The notes below the pieces were generated by a model that was not told where the DNA came from, searched no databases, and was given only the letters and a program-made list of their open reading frames with translations. A stretch of DNA of 64,000 nucleotides. It comes from Methylorubrum sp. B1-46. Lineage in GTDB: Bacteria; Pseudomonadota; Alphaproteobacteria; Rhizobiales; Beijerinckiaceae. Below are positions 29,149-42,150 of the stretch, piece after piece; position 1 is the first letter of the stretch; every line of letters begins with the position of its first letter. Location of the stretch: assembly GCF_021117295.1 (NCBI RefSeq), contig NZ_CP088247.1:4417001-4481000 (forward strand), in the 5' to 3' direction. The position numbers and the translations under genes are program-made.

Positions 29149-29871
29149 TCAGCCGAAATCGAGCTCCGGATAGTGCCGGAAGATGCCGTCCTCGTTGAAG
29201 GGGAGGCACCGATCGCTGACGCGGTAGGCCGCGATGCGCGGCAGCGCTCCGATCCGCTCCGCGTGGGCGGCGACCTGCGGCGTCTGCGCCAGCGCCGCAG
29301 CTTTCGGGAATGCGTAGCGCAAGCCCTCCACGAGCTGGAACAGCGAGGTGTCGGCGTAGCTGACCGCACCACCGACCAAGGACTCCGGCCCGGCCGGGTT
29401 GCCGGCGAGCACCTGCTCGAACCAAGCCAGGAATTTCGGGATGCGGTGCTTGCAAAAGTCCTCGGCGCGGCGGCGCGCCTCCGGCTTCTGGTCCTCGTAG
29501 TACAGGCCGACGCCCACCGGGTGATGGGTGTCGTGGGCCTCCGCGACCATGTCGGCGATCGTGAGCTGGATCTGGTGCGTCCAGATCCGGTCGGCCTCGT
29601 CCGCACCGACGAGGCCGAGGCGCGGCCCGAGATAGAGCAGGATCGCCGCGGTCTGCCCGATCACGCGGTCGCCGTCCTTGAGGAAGGGCGGCGCGAAGGG
29701 CGGGCGGAGCGGCTCGTCCTCCAGCCGGTCCATCATCGCCGCGATGCCGCCGCCCGCCTCTTCCGGCAGGCGGGCGACATCGACGTAATCCGCCCCGGCC
29801 GCTTCGAGGGCCAGCCGCACGAACTCGCCGCGACCGGGGATCATCGGCCAGTAGTGCAGCTCGTAGGCCAT
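29149..29871 (-). CDS. Glutathione S-transferase family protein
   Basis: A 240-aa cytosolic GST-fold protein. The N-terminal thioredoxin-like domain starts YELHYWPMIPGRGEFVRLALEAAG, with the Tyr/Arg pattern of sigma/alpha-type GSTs, and has the cis-Pro and glutathione-gamma-Glu region FAPPFLKDGDRVIGQTAAILLYLG. The helical C-terminal domain includes VSYADTSLFQLVEGL. Substrate unknown; detoxification of electrophiles is the general role. It lies upstream of the hybrid kinase on the same strand, 91 bp away. Confidence 0.87.
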   Translation of the reverse strand: MAYELHYWPMIPGRGEFVRLALEAAGADYVDVARLPEEAGGGIAAMMDRLEDEPLRPPFAPPFLKDGDRVIGQTAAILLYLGPRLGLVGADEADRIWTHQIQLTIADMVAEAHDTHHPVGVGLYYEDQKPEARRRAEDFCKHRIPKFLAWFEQVLAGNPAGPESLVGGAVSYADTSLFQLVEGLRYAFPKAAALAQTPQVAAHAERIGALPRIAAYRVSDRCLPFNEDGIFRHYPELDFG

Positions 29872-29890
29872 CGCCGATCCCCTCCGTCAT

Positions 29891-30559
29891 TCACCAGCCG
29901 CCGCGTTCCTCGCGGCTGGGCGCCCGGCCCTGGGGCGTCAGGGCGTCGATCACGCCGGGCAGGGCCTGCGCCAGTTGCGCCAGCAGATCCTCGCGCGGCA
30001 AGCCGGTCTCGCGGCTGAGGCTGTCGACGGTGCCGGGACCCAGGGCCTCGGCGAGGCGGTTCGGCGCGATCTCGCGGTTGGGGCCTTGGCCGATCCACGA
30101 GCCGATCACGTCGCCCAGCCCACTGCGCTCGAAGCTCTGGATCAGGCCGTCGAGCCCGCCCGCGGCAGGACCGCCCCCGTCCTGCGGCTCCCGGTCGAGC
30201 CCCGCATAGGGCCCCCCGCCGGGCGAGCGGCTGCCGGACGCGCCGTCGCCGGGGCCGTCGAGCATGCCCGCGAGGTCGCTGAAATCGCCGCCGGCCTCGT
30301 CGCCGCGCGTGGGCGGACCGCTGCGCCGGCCCTGGTTGAACCCGCCGAAATCACCGTCGTCGGCGCCCGGGCTCGGCAGAGGAGAGCCGCCGCCCTCGTC
30401 CCGCCCCCGCCCGAAGATGTCGCCGAGGCCGCCGCTCGCGCCCTTGGCGAGCAACAGCATGAGCAACGCCTTGACCACCGGCGAGGCCAGCGCCCCGCCG
30501 CGTCCGCCCCCCAGAACCTGTCCGACGACTCCGCCGATGACCTGATCGAGCAGCCCCAT
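29891..30559 (-). CDS. YidB/DUF937-family protein
   Basis: A 222-aa protein with the family N-terminus MGLLDQVIGGVVGQVLGG and C-terminus GDVIGSWIGQGPNREIAPNRLAEALG, followed by ETGLPREDLLAQLAQALPGVIDALTPQGR. The middle (about 55-125) is a long Gly/Asp/Pro-rich disordered insert not found in the short enteric YidB. Function is unknown; the C-terminal helices resemble small DNA- or protein-binding bundles. A good ribosome site (GGAGGAAACAG) precedes the ATG. It is just upstream of the GST gene and may share its transcript. Confidence 0.82.
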   Translation of the reverse strand: MGLLDQVIGGVVGQVLGGGRGGALASPVVKALLMLLLAKGASGGLGDIFGRGRDEGGGSPLPSPGADDGDFGGFNQGRRSGPPTRGDEAGGDFSDLAGMLDGPGDGASGSRSPGGGPYAGLDREPQDGGGPAAGGLDGLIQSFERSGLGDVIGSWIGQGPNREIAPNRLAEALGPGTVDSLSRETGLPREDLLAQLAQALPGVIDALTPQGRAPSREERGGW

Positions 30560-30604
30560 CTGTTTCCTCCCGCCGGTTCACGCCGCATCCAGAGGGTCTG
30601 GAAG

Positions 30605-30650
30605 CGCGCTCTCACGCCGAACCGGTCTCCCCTTCGGCTGAGCGCGCTCA
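30605..30650. repeat. Dispersed palindromic repeat, family D, copy 2
   Basis: It contains the same 29-bp block as copy 1 near 0.7 kb, flanked by longer outer arms (GCGCGCTC/GAGCGCGC). It lies downstream of a small secreted-protein gene and may mark its transcript end. Confidence 0.7.
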
Positions 30651-30696
30651 GGCGGCCCTGCCGGTCCAACGGCGAGCCTCGGGATGGGGTTGCGGA

Positions 30697-31008
30697 TCAG
30701 TTCTCGTAGCTTGTCCGAAACGGCTTCGAGAGGTGATCGGTCGGATTGGTGCGCACGCTCTTCCCGCTGCTCCGGCCCTCGGGCATCACCGAGGTCGAGG
30801 AGCGGATCGCGCTCGGGGCCGAGACCTCGCCGGTCGGCCGCTCGGCGGATCGGGCGTTGCCGCGCACCGTGTCGGTGCCGGAGGGCAGGGTGCCGGCGGT
30901 GGGCTGGTCGTTGGGGTTGGCCACGCTCTGTGCCAGAGCTGACGTGGACAGGATCAGGCTGCCGAAGAGGGCGCCCAGAGCAGCCCGGTTGAGGGAGGAG
31001 GATCGCAT
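30697..31008 (-). CDS. Small secreted protein of unknown function
   Basis: A 103-aa exported protein. The signal peptide (AALGALFGSLILSTSALAQ) is cleaved after ALA, leaving about 76 mature residues rich in Ser, Thr, Pro and Gly (SGTDTVRGNARSAERPTGE) with no cysteine or recognisable fold. AAAGGAG lies before the ATG. Probably a disordered periplasmic or surface protein. It follows uvrB on the same strand but after 147 bp, so it is likely independent. Confidence 0.7.
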   Translation of the reverse strand: MRSSSLNRAALGALFGSLILSTSALAQSVANPNDQPTAGTLPSGTDTVRGNARSAERPTGEVSAPSAIRSSTSVMPEGRSSGKSVRTNPTDHLSKPFRTSYEN

Positions 31009-31155
31009 TGGTCGGCTCCTTTCGACGCTTCTCGCCGCCGGCCGGGCCGACGGCGAGATCGCCCGGCGGTTGCAGGGATCTGAAAGGCCAATCCCGACCG
31101 ATGGCCAAGGTTCCGTGATCGAATGCTTCGCTCTTCGAGGCTCGGCGCGGCGGCC

Positions 31156-33921
<2,766 letters not shown>

Positions 33922-34031
33922 GGCGGCAATATGGGCCCGCCGGGCGGTCTCCGGAAGAGTCCGAATGGACCAAGATTGTCCCGGTTTGCAGGCCGTCACG
34001 GCTGCGTCTCGTTCGTCCGGACGAATGCGGC

Positions 34032-34059
34032 TTGACGGCTCTGCGTCCGCGTGTACTTT
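34032..34059 (+). promoter_or_regulatory. Sigma70-type promoter overlapped by operator
   Basis: TTGACG, 16 bp, TACTTT. The -10 box overlaps the CTTTGCAATGCAAAG palindrome, a placement expected for repression by a DNA-binding protein, probably the winged-helix regulator two genes down. Confidence 0.6.
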
Positions 34060-34070
34060 GCAATGCAAAG
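34056..34070. promoter_or_regulatory. Operator-like palindrome CTTTGCAATGCAAAG
   Basis: A perfect 7-bp inverted repeat around one base. A 13/15 match (CTTTACGATGCAAAG) lies at the start of the third gene of the same cluster. Two near-identical sites flanking a regulator gene suggest autoregulation. Confidence 0.6.
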
Positions 34071-34098
34071 CGCGCCCCGATGCCGGAAGGCGACCCCC

Positions 34099-34752
34099 AT
34101 GCGTGACACCCACGGCGACCTCGACAAGGCCCTGGCCGACATCGTCGCGATCCGGATGCAGATCGCACGGGATACGGCGTTCCGCGGCCTCGGCGCGGCG
34201 ACGCTGGCCGCGACCGGCGTTCTCGCCCTCGTCGTCGCGGGCGCCCAGGACTGGCTGCTCGACGATCCGACCGCGCGGCCGGTCGTCTTCTTCGGGCTCT
34301 GGATCGCCGCCGCCGTCACCGCCTGCGCCCTGATCGGGTTCGAGGCGGTGCGCCGCTCGCGCCGGGTCCATTCGGGGCTCGCCGACGCGATGGTGTTCAA
34401 CGCCATCGAAGGGTTTTTGCCCGCGGGCGGAGCCGGGCTGTGTCTGGGGCTCGTCTTCGCCCGCTTCGCGCCGGACCAGCTCTGGATGCTGCCGGGCCTG
34501 TGGCAGGTGTTGGTCGGGCTCGGCCTGTTCGCCTCCGCCCGCATCCTGCCCCGCACCGTGCCGCTGGCGGGCGCGTGGTACCTGCTCGCCGGCCTCACCG
34601 TCCTGGCGCTCACCAGCGAGACGCGCCACCTCTCACCCTGGCTGATGGGCGTGCCCTTCGCGGTGGGCCAGGGGCTCCTCGCCGCCATCATCCACCGCCA
34701 TTCGGGCCAAGCTGACGGATCCGCCGACGGAGACGCCGATGCCGACCTCTGA
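34099..34752 (+). CDS. Four- to six-helix membrane protein of regulator operon
   Basis: A 217-aa integral membrane protein of unknown function. After a charged N-terminal helix ([21 protein letters not shown]) come about six hydrophobic segments, among them [35 protein letters not shown] and [16 protein letters not shown]. Its last 14 bases overlap the next gene, a winged-helix regulator. This pairing is seen elsewhere in alphaproteobacteria and suggests the protein and regulator act together, but no activity is known. Its promoter carries the palindrome described above. Confidence 0.75.
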   Translation: MRDTHGDLDKALADIVAIRMQIARDTAFRGLGAATLAATGVLALVVAGAQDWLLDDPTARPVVFFGLWIAAAVTACALIGFEAVRRSRRVHSGLADAMVFNAIEGFLPAGGAGLCLGLVFARFAPDQLWMLPGLWQVLVGLGLFASARILPRTVPLAGAWYLLAGLTVLALTSETRHLSPWLMGVPFAVGQGLLAAIIHRHSGQADGSADGDADADL

Positions 34753-35182
34753 TCGCTCCGACGCCCGCTTCTCCTATGAGGGGCTCGACCGGATCATCCA
34801 CGAGCGGGCGCGGCTCTCGGTGCTGACCTCCCTGGTCTCGCATCCCCGCGGCCTCGCCTTCCCCGATCTGAAACGCCTGTGCGGGCTCACCGACGGCAAT
34901 CTCAGCCGCCACCTCGCCGTGCTGCAGGAGGCCGACCTCGTCAGCCTGGAGAAGGGCTACGACCAGAACCGGCCGCAGACTCTCTGCCGCCTGACGCCCT
35001 CCGGGCGCACCCGCTTCCTCGACTATCTCGGGGTGCTGGAGCAGGTGGTGCGCGACGCGGCTCAAGCCGCCGGCAGGCCACAAAGCGCCGCCGGCAGGCC
35101 ACAAAACGCAGCTGGCCGATCCCCGTCGACCGAAGACCGGCCGACGGGCCATGACCGTTCCGGCCTCGCCGAACCGGTCTGA
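34739..35182 (+). CDS. Winged-helix transcriptional regulator
   Basis: A 147-aa DNA-binding protein. Residues 12-100 form a winged helix of the ArsR/MarR-like HTH_27 type: GLDRIIHERARLSVLTSLVS, FPDLKRLCGLTDGNLSRHLAVLQEADLV (recognition helix) and the wing KGYDQNRPQTLCRLTPSGR. There is no cysteine cluster for metal sensing. The C-terminal tail has a short tandem repeat (AAGRPQS-AAGRPQN) from a DNA-level duplication. The gene overlaps the upstream membrane-protein gene, so translation is coupled. It probably represses its own operon through the paired CTTTGCAATGCAAAG-like sites. Confidence 0.82.
   Translation: MPTSDRSDARFSYEGLDRIIHERARLSVLTSLVSHPRGLAFPDLKRLCGLTDGNLSRHLAVLQEADLVSLEKGYDQNRPQTLCRLTPSGRTRFLDYLGVLEQVVRDAAQAAGRPQSAAGRPQNAAGRSPSTEDRPTGHDRSGLAEPV
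35065..35110. repeat. In-frame 18-bp tandem repeat in regulator tail
   Basis: The segment GCCGGCAGGCCACAAA recurs 18 bp later, extending the disordered tail of the winged-helix protein by six residues without breaking the frame. Confidence 0.65.
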
Positions 35183-35247
35183 CGTCCCTTCTCGCACAAT
35201 CCCGTCGAACGCCGCCTCTTCCACCCGTCCCGAAGGCTGCCCGGAGA

Positions 35248-35262
35248 CTTTACGATGCAAAG
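35248..35262. promoter_or_regulatory. Second operator-like site overlapping a start codon
   Basis: CTTTACGATGCAAAG matches 13 of 15 bases of the palindrome at 34056. The ATG of the prenyl synthase gene lies inside it, so a bound protein could also block translation-proximal transcription. The match could be chance. Confidence 0.4.
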
Positions 35263-35965
35263 CCCTCTCGATCGCAGATCCGGTCTGCACGCGGCGATCA
35301 TCATGGACGGCAACGGCCGCTGGGCGAGCGCCCGCGGCCTGCCCCGGAGCGCGGGCCACCGGGCCGGCGTCAAGACGATCCAGCGGGTAGCGGAGGCCGC
35401 CCCCGCCCTCGGCATCGGCACGCTGACGCTCTACGCCTTCTCCAGCGACAACTGGCGCCGACCGGCCGAGGAGGTCGGCGGGCTGATGCGCCTGTTGCGG
35501 GCCTATCTGCGCGGCGAGACCGACCGGCTAGCCCGCAGCGGCACCCGGCTGTCGGTGATCGGCCGCCGCGACCGCCTGCCGGCTGGCATCCCTGAGGCGA
35601 TCGAGCGGGCCGAGGCCGCGACCGCCGCGAGTGACCGGCTGCACCTGCGCATCGCCGTCGATTACTCCTCGCGCGACGCGATCCTCGCTGCCGCCGCCCG
35701 GCTCGGGACGGAGGGCCTAAGCCGCGACGGCCTGAGCGAGGCCCTGGGGGCGGACGGGGATGTCGATCTTCTGATCCGGACGGGCGGCGAGAAGCGGCTC
35801 TCCGACTTCCTGCTCTGGGAGGCGGCTTACGCGGAACTGCACTTCACCGAGCGGATGTGGCCCGATTTCGGCGCCGCCGACCTCGCCGCCGCGGTGGCGG
35901 ACTTTTCCGCCCGCGACCGGCGATACGGGGGTTTGAACCCGCCCGCGGTGCCGCAGGCCGCCTGA
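35255..35965 (+). CDS. uppS: Cis-prenyltransferase (undecaprenyl-diphosphate synthase family)
   Basis: Adds isopentenyl units in cis to an allylic diphosphate to make long polyprenyl carriers. The 236-aa enzyme has the full signature: [26 protein letters not shown] with catalytic Asp, [15 protein letters not shown], and the C-terminal [27 protein letters not shown] and WPDF. It is slightly short, and it lies outside the usual frr-uppS-cdsA cluster, so it may be a second paralogue with a special product rather than the housekeeping enzyme (inference). It is third in a cluster with a membrane protein and a winged-helix regulator. Confidence 0.88.
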   Translation: MQSPLDRRSGLHAAIIMDGNGRWASARGLPRSAGHRAGVKTIQRVAEAAPALGIGTLTLYAFSSDNWRRPAEEVGGLMRLLRAYLRGETDRLARSGTRLSVIGRRDRLPAGIPEAIERAEAATAASDRLHLRIAVDYSSRDAILAAAARLGTEGLSRDGLSEALGADGDVDLLIRTGGEKRLSDFLLWEAAYAELHFTERMWPDFGAADLAAAVADFSARDRRYGGLNPPAVPQAA

Positions 35966-36044
35966 GCCCTTCAGGCTGGACGAAGCCCGCGCAAACGCCA
36001 CATGCAAGGAGCCGATCCCGCCACGAAGCCTCGAAAAGATCCCG

Positions 36045-36587
36045 ATGCAGGCCGATCCGAACGCCGCGCCCCCCGCCCTCGACGACGAGACCCTCGCCTT
36101 CGCCGCCCGCGTCTTCCAGTACGCCCGGATGGGCCATGCGGAGGAACTGGCCGAGTTGTTCGGCCAGGGACTGCCGGCCAACCTGCGCAACGACAAGGGC
36201 GACAGCCTGCTGATGCTCGCCGCCTATAACGGGCAGGCGGCGGCGACCCAGGTCATCCTGGAGGCCGGGGGCGATCCCGAACTCGCCAACGACCGCGGCC
36301 AGACCCCGCTCGCCGGTGCCGCGTTCAAGGGCGATTCCGAGATCGTGCGGCTGCTCTTGGAGCACGGCGCGCAGGTCGATGGGGCCGGCGACGGCACTCG
36401 CACCGCGCTGATGGTGGCGGCGATGTTCGACCGCACGGACATCGTCGATCTGCTGCTCGCCCACGGGGCCGATCCGGCCAAGCGCGACGCCTCGGGGATG
36501 AGCGCTGCCGACATGGCCCGCCAGATGGGGGCGAAGGACACCCCGGCCCAATTGGAGCGCGCGCAAGGGGACCGACAAGCCGGCTGA
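36045..36587 (+). CDS. Ankyrin-repeat protein
   Basis: A 180-aa soluble protein with four ankyrin repeats. The clearest units are DKGDSLLMLAAYNGQAAATQ, DRGQTPLAGAAFKGDSEIVRLLLEHGA and GTRTALMVAAMFDRTDIVDLLLAHGAD; a degenerate one caps each end. There is no signal peptide. Ankyrin domains mediate protein contacts; the partner is unknown. It is 79 bp downstream of the prenyl synthase and could be in the same operon. Similar proteins occur as free-standing genes in Methylobacteriaceae. Confidence 0.85.
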   Translation: MQADPNAAPPALDDETLAFAARVFQYARMGHAEELAELFGQGLPANLRNDKGDSLLMLAAYNGQAAATQVILEAGGDPELANDRGQTPLAGAAFKGDSEIVRLLLEHGAQVDGAGDGTRTALMVAAMFDRTDIVDLLLAHGADPAKRDASGMSAADMARQMGAKDTPAQLERAQGDRQAG

Positions 36588-36651
36588 TACGGTCTCCGCT
36601 TGCTTCAAGCGGGGATCGGATCAGCAAGCCCGCGCGGCGCTTGAGCGAAGT

Positions 36652-36688
36652 CCAAATCCGCCATCCCGAAGGGATCAGCCGGATTTGG
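36652..36688. repeat. Extended stem-loop upstream of glpK
   Basis: Perfect outer arms CCAAATCCG/CGGATTTGG enclose a second perfect hairpin ATCCC-GAA-GGGAT. It lies between an ankyrin-protein gene and glpK. It could end the upstream transcript or belong to another palindromic repeat family. Confidence 0.65.
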
Positions 36689-36782
36689 TACGACCGGTTC
36701 CGGCGCGCGCCGGCTCGTGTAGGATCGACCTCGCGCCGGGACACGAAGAATCCCGGACGCGAGGAACGCCGGGAGAGTGGCC

Positions 36783-38287
<1,505 letters not shown>

Positions 38288-38288
<1 letters not shown>

Positions 38289-39451
38289 TGGGTGCGCGGA
38301 TACCTTCGCTTCGCGCGGTTCTCTTGGTCACGGCGCTGGCGCTGACCCCGCTCGCCGCCGGCCTCGCGCCGGCCCCGGCCCTCGCCGCGCCGGCCGTCGC
38401 CTATCCGGGTCAGCAGGAGGGCGATTTCGTCGCCGAGAACTTCAAATTCGCCAGCGGCGAGAGCCTGGATCGGGTCAAGCTGCACTACACCACCCTGGGC
38501 ACGCCGCATCGCGGCGCCGACGGCGAGATCGACAACGCCGTGCTCGTCCTGCACGGCACCACCGGCACCGGAAAGAGCTTCCTGATCCCCACCCTCGGGC
38601 CGGAGCTGTTCGGCGAGGGGGCGCCGCTCGATGCGCGGCGCTGGTACGTGATCCTGCCCGACGGGCTCGGCCGCGGCGGCTCCTCGAAGCCCTCCGACGG
38701 TCTCAAGGCGCGCTTCCCCCGCTACGGCTACGGTGACGTCGTGGAGGGCCAGCACCGGGTCGTGACCGAAGCGCTCGGGGTCAAGCACCTGCGCCTCGTG
38801 CTCGGCACCTCCATGGGCGGGATGCAGGCCTGGATGTGGGGTGAGCGCTATCCCGGCAGCATGGACCTGCTGATGGCGGTGGCGAGCCAGCCGATCCCGG
38901 TGAGCGGGCGCAACGCCCTGTGGCGGCGCCTCCTGATCGAGGGCATCCGCACCGATCCCGGCTGGAAGGGCGGCGCGTACACCGAGCAGCCGCGCAACTT
39001 CGAGCGCATCCTGCCGATCTTCAACATCATGACCGAGAGCGTGCTCGGCCTGCAGAAGCAGGCGCCGACCCGCGCGGCGGCCGACAAGGCCTACGACAAG
39101 ATGATCGCCGGCTACGAGAACAAGGCCGACGCCAACGACTGGCTGTATTGGTTCGATTCCTCCTACGATTACGACCCCTCGCCGGACCTCGAAAAGATCG
39201 CCGCCAAGGTGCTCGCGGTGAATTTCGCCGACGACGAGCTGAACCCGCCGCAGCTCGACGTGATGAACGCGGCGATGGCGCGGGTGAAGGACGGCCGCTT
39301 CGTGCTGGTGCCGACCTCGCCCGAAACCCACGGCCACCAGTCGCTGCGCTTCGCGAGCCTGTGGAAGGGCTACTTGGCCGAGTTTCTGGGCCAGCCCGAG
39401 GCGACGACAGAGAAGGCGAGTTCATCGGAGCGGCCGGAGGGCCGCCGGTAG
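38288..39451 (+). CDS. Exported homoserine acetyltransferase-like alpha/beta hydrolase
   Basis: A 387-aa alpha/beta-hydrolase of the MetX-like group with a signal peptide (VLLVTALALTPLAAGLAPAPALA), so it acts in the periplasm rather than in methionine synthesis. It has the segment LHYTTLGTP, oxyanion region LVLHGTTGTGKSF, ILPDGLGRGGSSKP, nucleophile elbow LGTSMGGMQAWMW with Ser, acid NFADDELNPPQ, and catalytic His in PETHGHQS. The substrate is unknown; an esterase or acyltransferase is expected. The ATG overlaps the glpK stop (TGATG), so the two are co-translated. Confidence 0.85.
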
Positions 39452-39646
39452 CCGGCGATCCGCGATCCGCCCTCCGCCTCCCCTGGCGGCGGGTGTTCGC
39501 GGCCGGCCGGCTGCGCCACCGCGCCTCCGGTGGGGCGGCGCTCGATGGCGTGGGGATGTGCATTTTCTTGCAGAAATCGAGAGAACCTTAAGTATTCCGG
39601 GGCAGGGTGGCGGAACCGAGCGTTTCCATACCCTACCGGATCCAGC

Positions 39647-41332
39647 ATGCGCGTCTCCCTCAAGGTGGCCCTGGCGGGCTCGTTCAGCCTCTTGGCCGTG
39701 GTTGCTGCGGTTCAGGGCGGTCTCAGCATCGTCAAACTTTCGGCCATCGACCACGAAGTCCGCGACATCGCCGACAATTGGCTGCCTTCGGTGGGATTGC
39801 TCGGTGACATCAGCACCGCGACCCGGGACGAGCGGGTGAAGACCTACCGCTACGTCGCCGCCTCGCCGACCGCCGCTTTGCGCGAGGAGAACGAGAAGAG
39901 CGTGCGCGCGAGCCAGGCCGCCCTCGACGCCCTGCGGCGGGCCTACGAGCCGATGATCGCCTCTCCCGAGGAGCGGGCGCTGTACGAGCGCTTCTCCGCG
40001 ACCTGGGCGACCTATACGGGGCGCATCGAGGCGATCGTCGCCCTGATGCGGGAGGGGCGCCAGAGCGAGGCGCTCGCCCTCCTCACCGGGCCCGAGGCCC
40101 TGGGCCTCGCCCAGGCCGCGACCAAGACGCTGCAGGAGAACCTCGCCCTCAACAAGCGGGGCGCCAAGCACAGCGTCGAGGGCGCCGTCGGCAGCGCGGC
40201 CTCCGCCGCCACGACCGCCTGGATCGCCATGGCCGTCACCCTGCTCTCGGCGCTTGCCGCCGCCCTGTTCGGCTGGTTCGGGATCTCGCGGCCGATCACG
40301 CGGATGACTGGGGCGATGGGCGCGCTCGCGGGCGGCGATGCCGGGGTCGCCGTGCCGGGGCGCGGGCGCGGCGACGAGATCGGCGCCATGGCCGCGGCGG
40401 TGCAGGTGTTCAAGGACAACCTGATCCGCACCCGCGCCCTAGAGGCTGAGACGCAGGCCGCCCGCGCCGGCGCCGAGGCGCAGCGCCGGGCCGCCGCCCG
40501 CGCGCTCGCCGACGATTTCCAGCGCGCGGTCGGCGGCATCGTCAACGGCGTGACCGCCGCCGCGACCGAGTTGCAGGCCACCGCGCAGCAATTGACCGCC
40601 AATGCCAGCCAGACCGCCGGCCAGTCCGGTACGGTGGCCGCCTCCGCCGAGGAGGCCGCCTCCAATGTCGGCACGGTGGCTGCGGCGGCCGAGGAGCTCG
40701 GCGCCTCGGTGCAGGAGATCGGCCGGCAGGTCGACGGCTCGGCTTCCCTGGCGCAGGCGGCCGTCGCCGAGGCCGGCCAGACGGCGGCGCTCGTGCGCGA
40801 TCTCTCCGAGGCCGCCGCGCGGATCGGCGACGTGGTGGCGATGATCTCGACCATCGCCGGCCAGACCAACTTGCTCGCGCTGAACGCCACGATCGAGGCG
40901 GCGCGCGCCGGCGAGGCGGGCCGCGGCTTCGCCGTCGTCGCGGCGGAGGTGAAGGAACTCGCCAACCAGACCGCACGGGCCACGGAAGAGATCACCGCGC
41001 AGATCGGGCGCATCCAGGGCGCGACGGGGCAGGCGGTCGGCGCCATCGACAGCATTGCCGGGCGCATCCGCGAGATCAGCGGCGTGGCCACCGGCATCGC
41101 CGCGGCGGTCGAGGAGCAGGGGGCGGCGACCCAGGAGATCGTGCGCAACGTCGCCCAGGCGGCGGGCGGGACGGAATCCGTCACCCGCACCATCGCCGGC
41201 GTGGCGGGCGCGGCCGAGGAGACCGGCGCGGCGGCCGCCCAGGTGCTGGCCTCGGCGACCGAGCTGTCGCGCCAGTCCGAGCATCTCTCGGCGGAGGTCT
41301 CACGGTTCCTCGACACGGTTCGCGCGGCCTGA
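39647..41332 (+). CDS. Methyl-accepting chemotaxis protein
   Basis: A 561-aa transmembrane chemoreceptor. TM1 is near residues 5-28 ([20 protein letters not shown]), a periplasmic four-helix-type ligand domain covers about 30-185 ([19 protein letters not shown]), and TM2 ([22 protein letters not shown]) leads to HAMP ([19 protein letters not shown]). The signalling tip [33 protein letters not shown] is intact and predicts binding to CheA/CheW. There is no C-terminal CheR/CheB pentapeptide. The ligand is unknown. It stands alone, convergent with a phosphodiesterase gene. Confidence 0.93.
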   Translation: MRVSLKVALAGSFSLLAVVAAVQGGLSIVKLSAIDHEVRDIADNWLPSVGLLGDISTATRDERVKTYRYVAASPTAALREENEKSVRASQAALDALRRAYEPMIASPEERALYERFSATWATYTGRIEAIVALMREGRQSEALALLTGPEALGLAQAATKTLQENLALNKRGAKHSVEGAVGSAASAATTAWIAMAVTLLSALAAALFGWFGISRPITRMTGAMGALAGGDAGVAVPGRGRGDEIGAMAAAVQVFKDNLIRTRALEAETQAARAGAEAQRRAAARALADDFQRAVGGIVNGVTAAATELQATAQQLTANASQTAGQSGTVAASAEEAASNVGTVAAAAEELGASVQEIGRQVDGSASLAQAAVAEAGQTAALVRDLSEAAARIGDVVAMISTIAGQTNLLALNATIEAARAGEAGRGFAVVAAEVKELANQTARATEEITAQIGRIQGATGQAVGAIDSIAGRIREISGVATGIAAAVEEQGAATQEIVRNVAQAAGGTESVTRTIAGVAGAAEETGAAAAQVLASATELSRQSEHLSAEVSRFLDTVRAA

Positions 41333-41339
41333 GCATGAA

Positions 41340-41388
41340 GCAGGGCTCTGCCCTGCACCCGCGAGAGGACTTGTCCTTTCGAAACCCG
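41340..41388. repeat. Palindromic repeat, family A, copy 2
   Basis: It holds a hairpin GCAGGGC-TCT-GCCCTGC and then CGAGAGGACTTGTCCTTTCG, a one-mismatch form of the 20-bp palindrome near 2.73 kb. It fills the gap between convergent chemoreceptor and phosphodiesterase genes. Confidence 0.8.
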
Positions 41389-42150
41389 TTACGGGCGGAA
41401 GCCTTCGAAGACCATCTGATCGGCGTGCTCCTGGGCCAGCGCCCGCTGCGCCTCGGTGCGGACCGTCCAGGTCATCACCGGCATCTGCCCGAGCCGGCGG
41501 CAGAGATAGGGGACGGGGCCCGGCAGGTCGCCGACGCGCCAGGACAGGAAGTGCGGCCGGCTCACATGCAGGTGGAGCAGGCCCGACAACTCGGCCCGCA
41601 CCGAGGGCGCCAGCAGGGCGTAATGCGGATCGTCCTGGCTCGCCTCGGCGACGATGCCGCGGGGCCGGTCCGGCGCGATCTCGGCGAGCGTGGCGACGAT
41701 GCCGGGATCGAAGGATTTCAGCGCCACCGGCGCGTCGAGGCCTGCGACGATTTCGGCGGTGCGGCGGGTCAGGCGCCGGTCGCCGTCGAAGCGGGACTTG
41801 ATCTCGACGACCACGGGCACGCGGCCCGCGACCCGCGCCAGGAATTCCGTCAGGGTCGGGATGCGCTCCTCCGTCCCGGCCACGCTCAGCCGGCCGAGGT
41901 CGGCGGCCATACGGGCTTCCACCCGCTCGGAGGCCGCGGTGAGGCGCCTCAGCGCCTCGTCGTGGAACACCATCGCCTCGCCGTCGGCGCTGAGCTGCAC
42001 GTCGCACTCGATGGCGTAGCCGCCCGCGACCGCCGCCTCGGCCGCGGCCAGGGTGTTCTCGGGGATGCTGTTCGCGCGGTCGTGCAGGCCGCGATGGGCG
42101 ATCGGACGGGCGGTAAGCCAGTCCGGCGCCCGATCCAGGGTCTCGCTCAC
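41389..42150 (-). CDS. ugpQ: Glycerophosphodiester phosphodiesterase
   Basis: Hydrolyses glycerophosphodiesters to glycerol 3-phosphate and an alcohol. The 253-aa TIM-barrel protein begins PIAHRGLHDRANSIPENTLAAAEAAV with the catalytic His, then ECDVQLSADGEAMVFHDEALRRL with the metal-binding Glu/Asp and second His, and later VVVEIKSRF and MTWTVRTEAQ. There is no signal peptide, so it is cytoplasmic. It starts with GTG, whose bases overlap the TGA of the upstream RidA gene, so translation is coupled. Confidence 0.92.
   Translation of the reverse strand: MSETLDRAPDWLTARPIAHRGLHDRANSIPENTLAAAEAAVAGGYAIECDVQLSADGEAMVFHDEALRRLTAASERVEARMAADLGRLSVAGTEERIPTLTEFLARVAGRVPVVVEIKSRFDGDRRLTRRTAEIVAGLDAPVALKSFDPGIVATLAEIAPDRPRGIVAEASQDDPHYALLAPSVRAELSGLLHLHVSRPHFLSWRVGDLPGPVPYLCRRLGQMPVMTWTVRTEAQRALAQEHADQMVFEGFRP

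Noticed and set aside
31087..31122. A GGAAC-containing candidate EcfG stress promoter upstream of the small secreted protein
   Set aside because: The -10 GTT element is not at the proper 16-17 bp spacing; only ATT is found.
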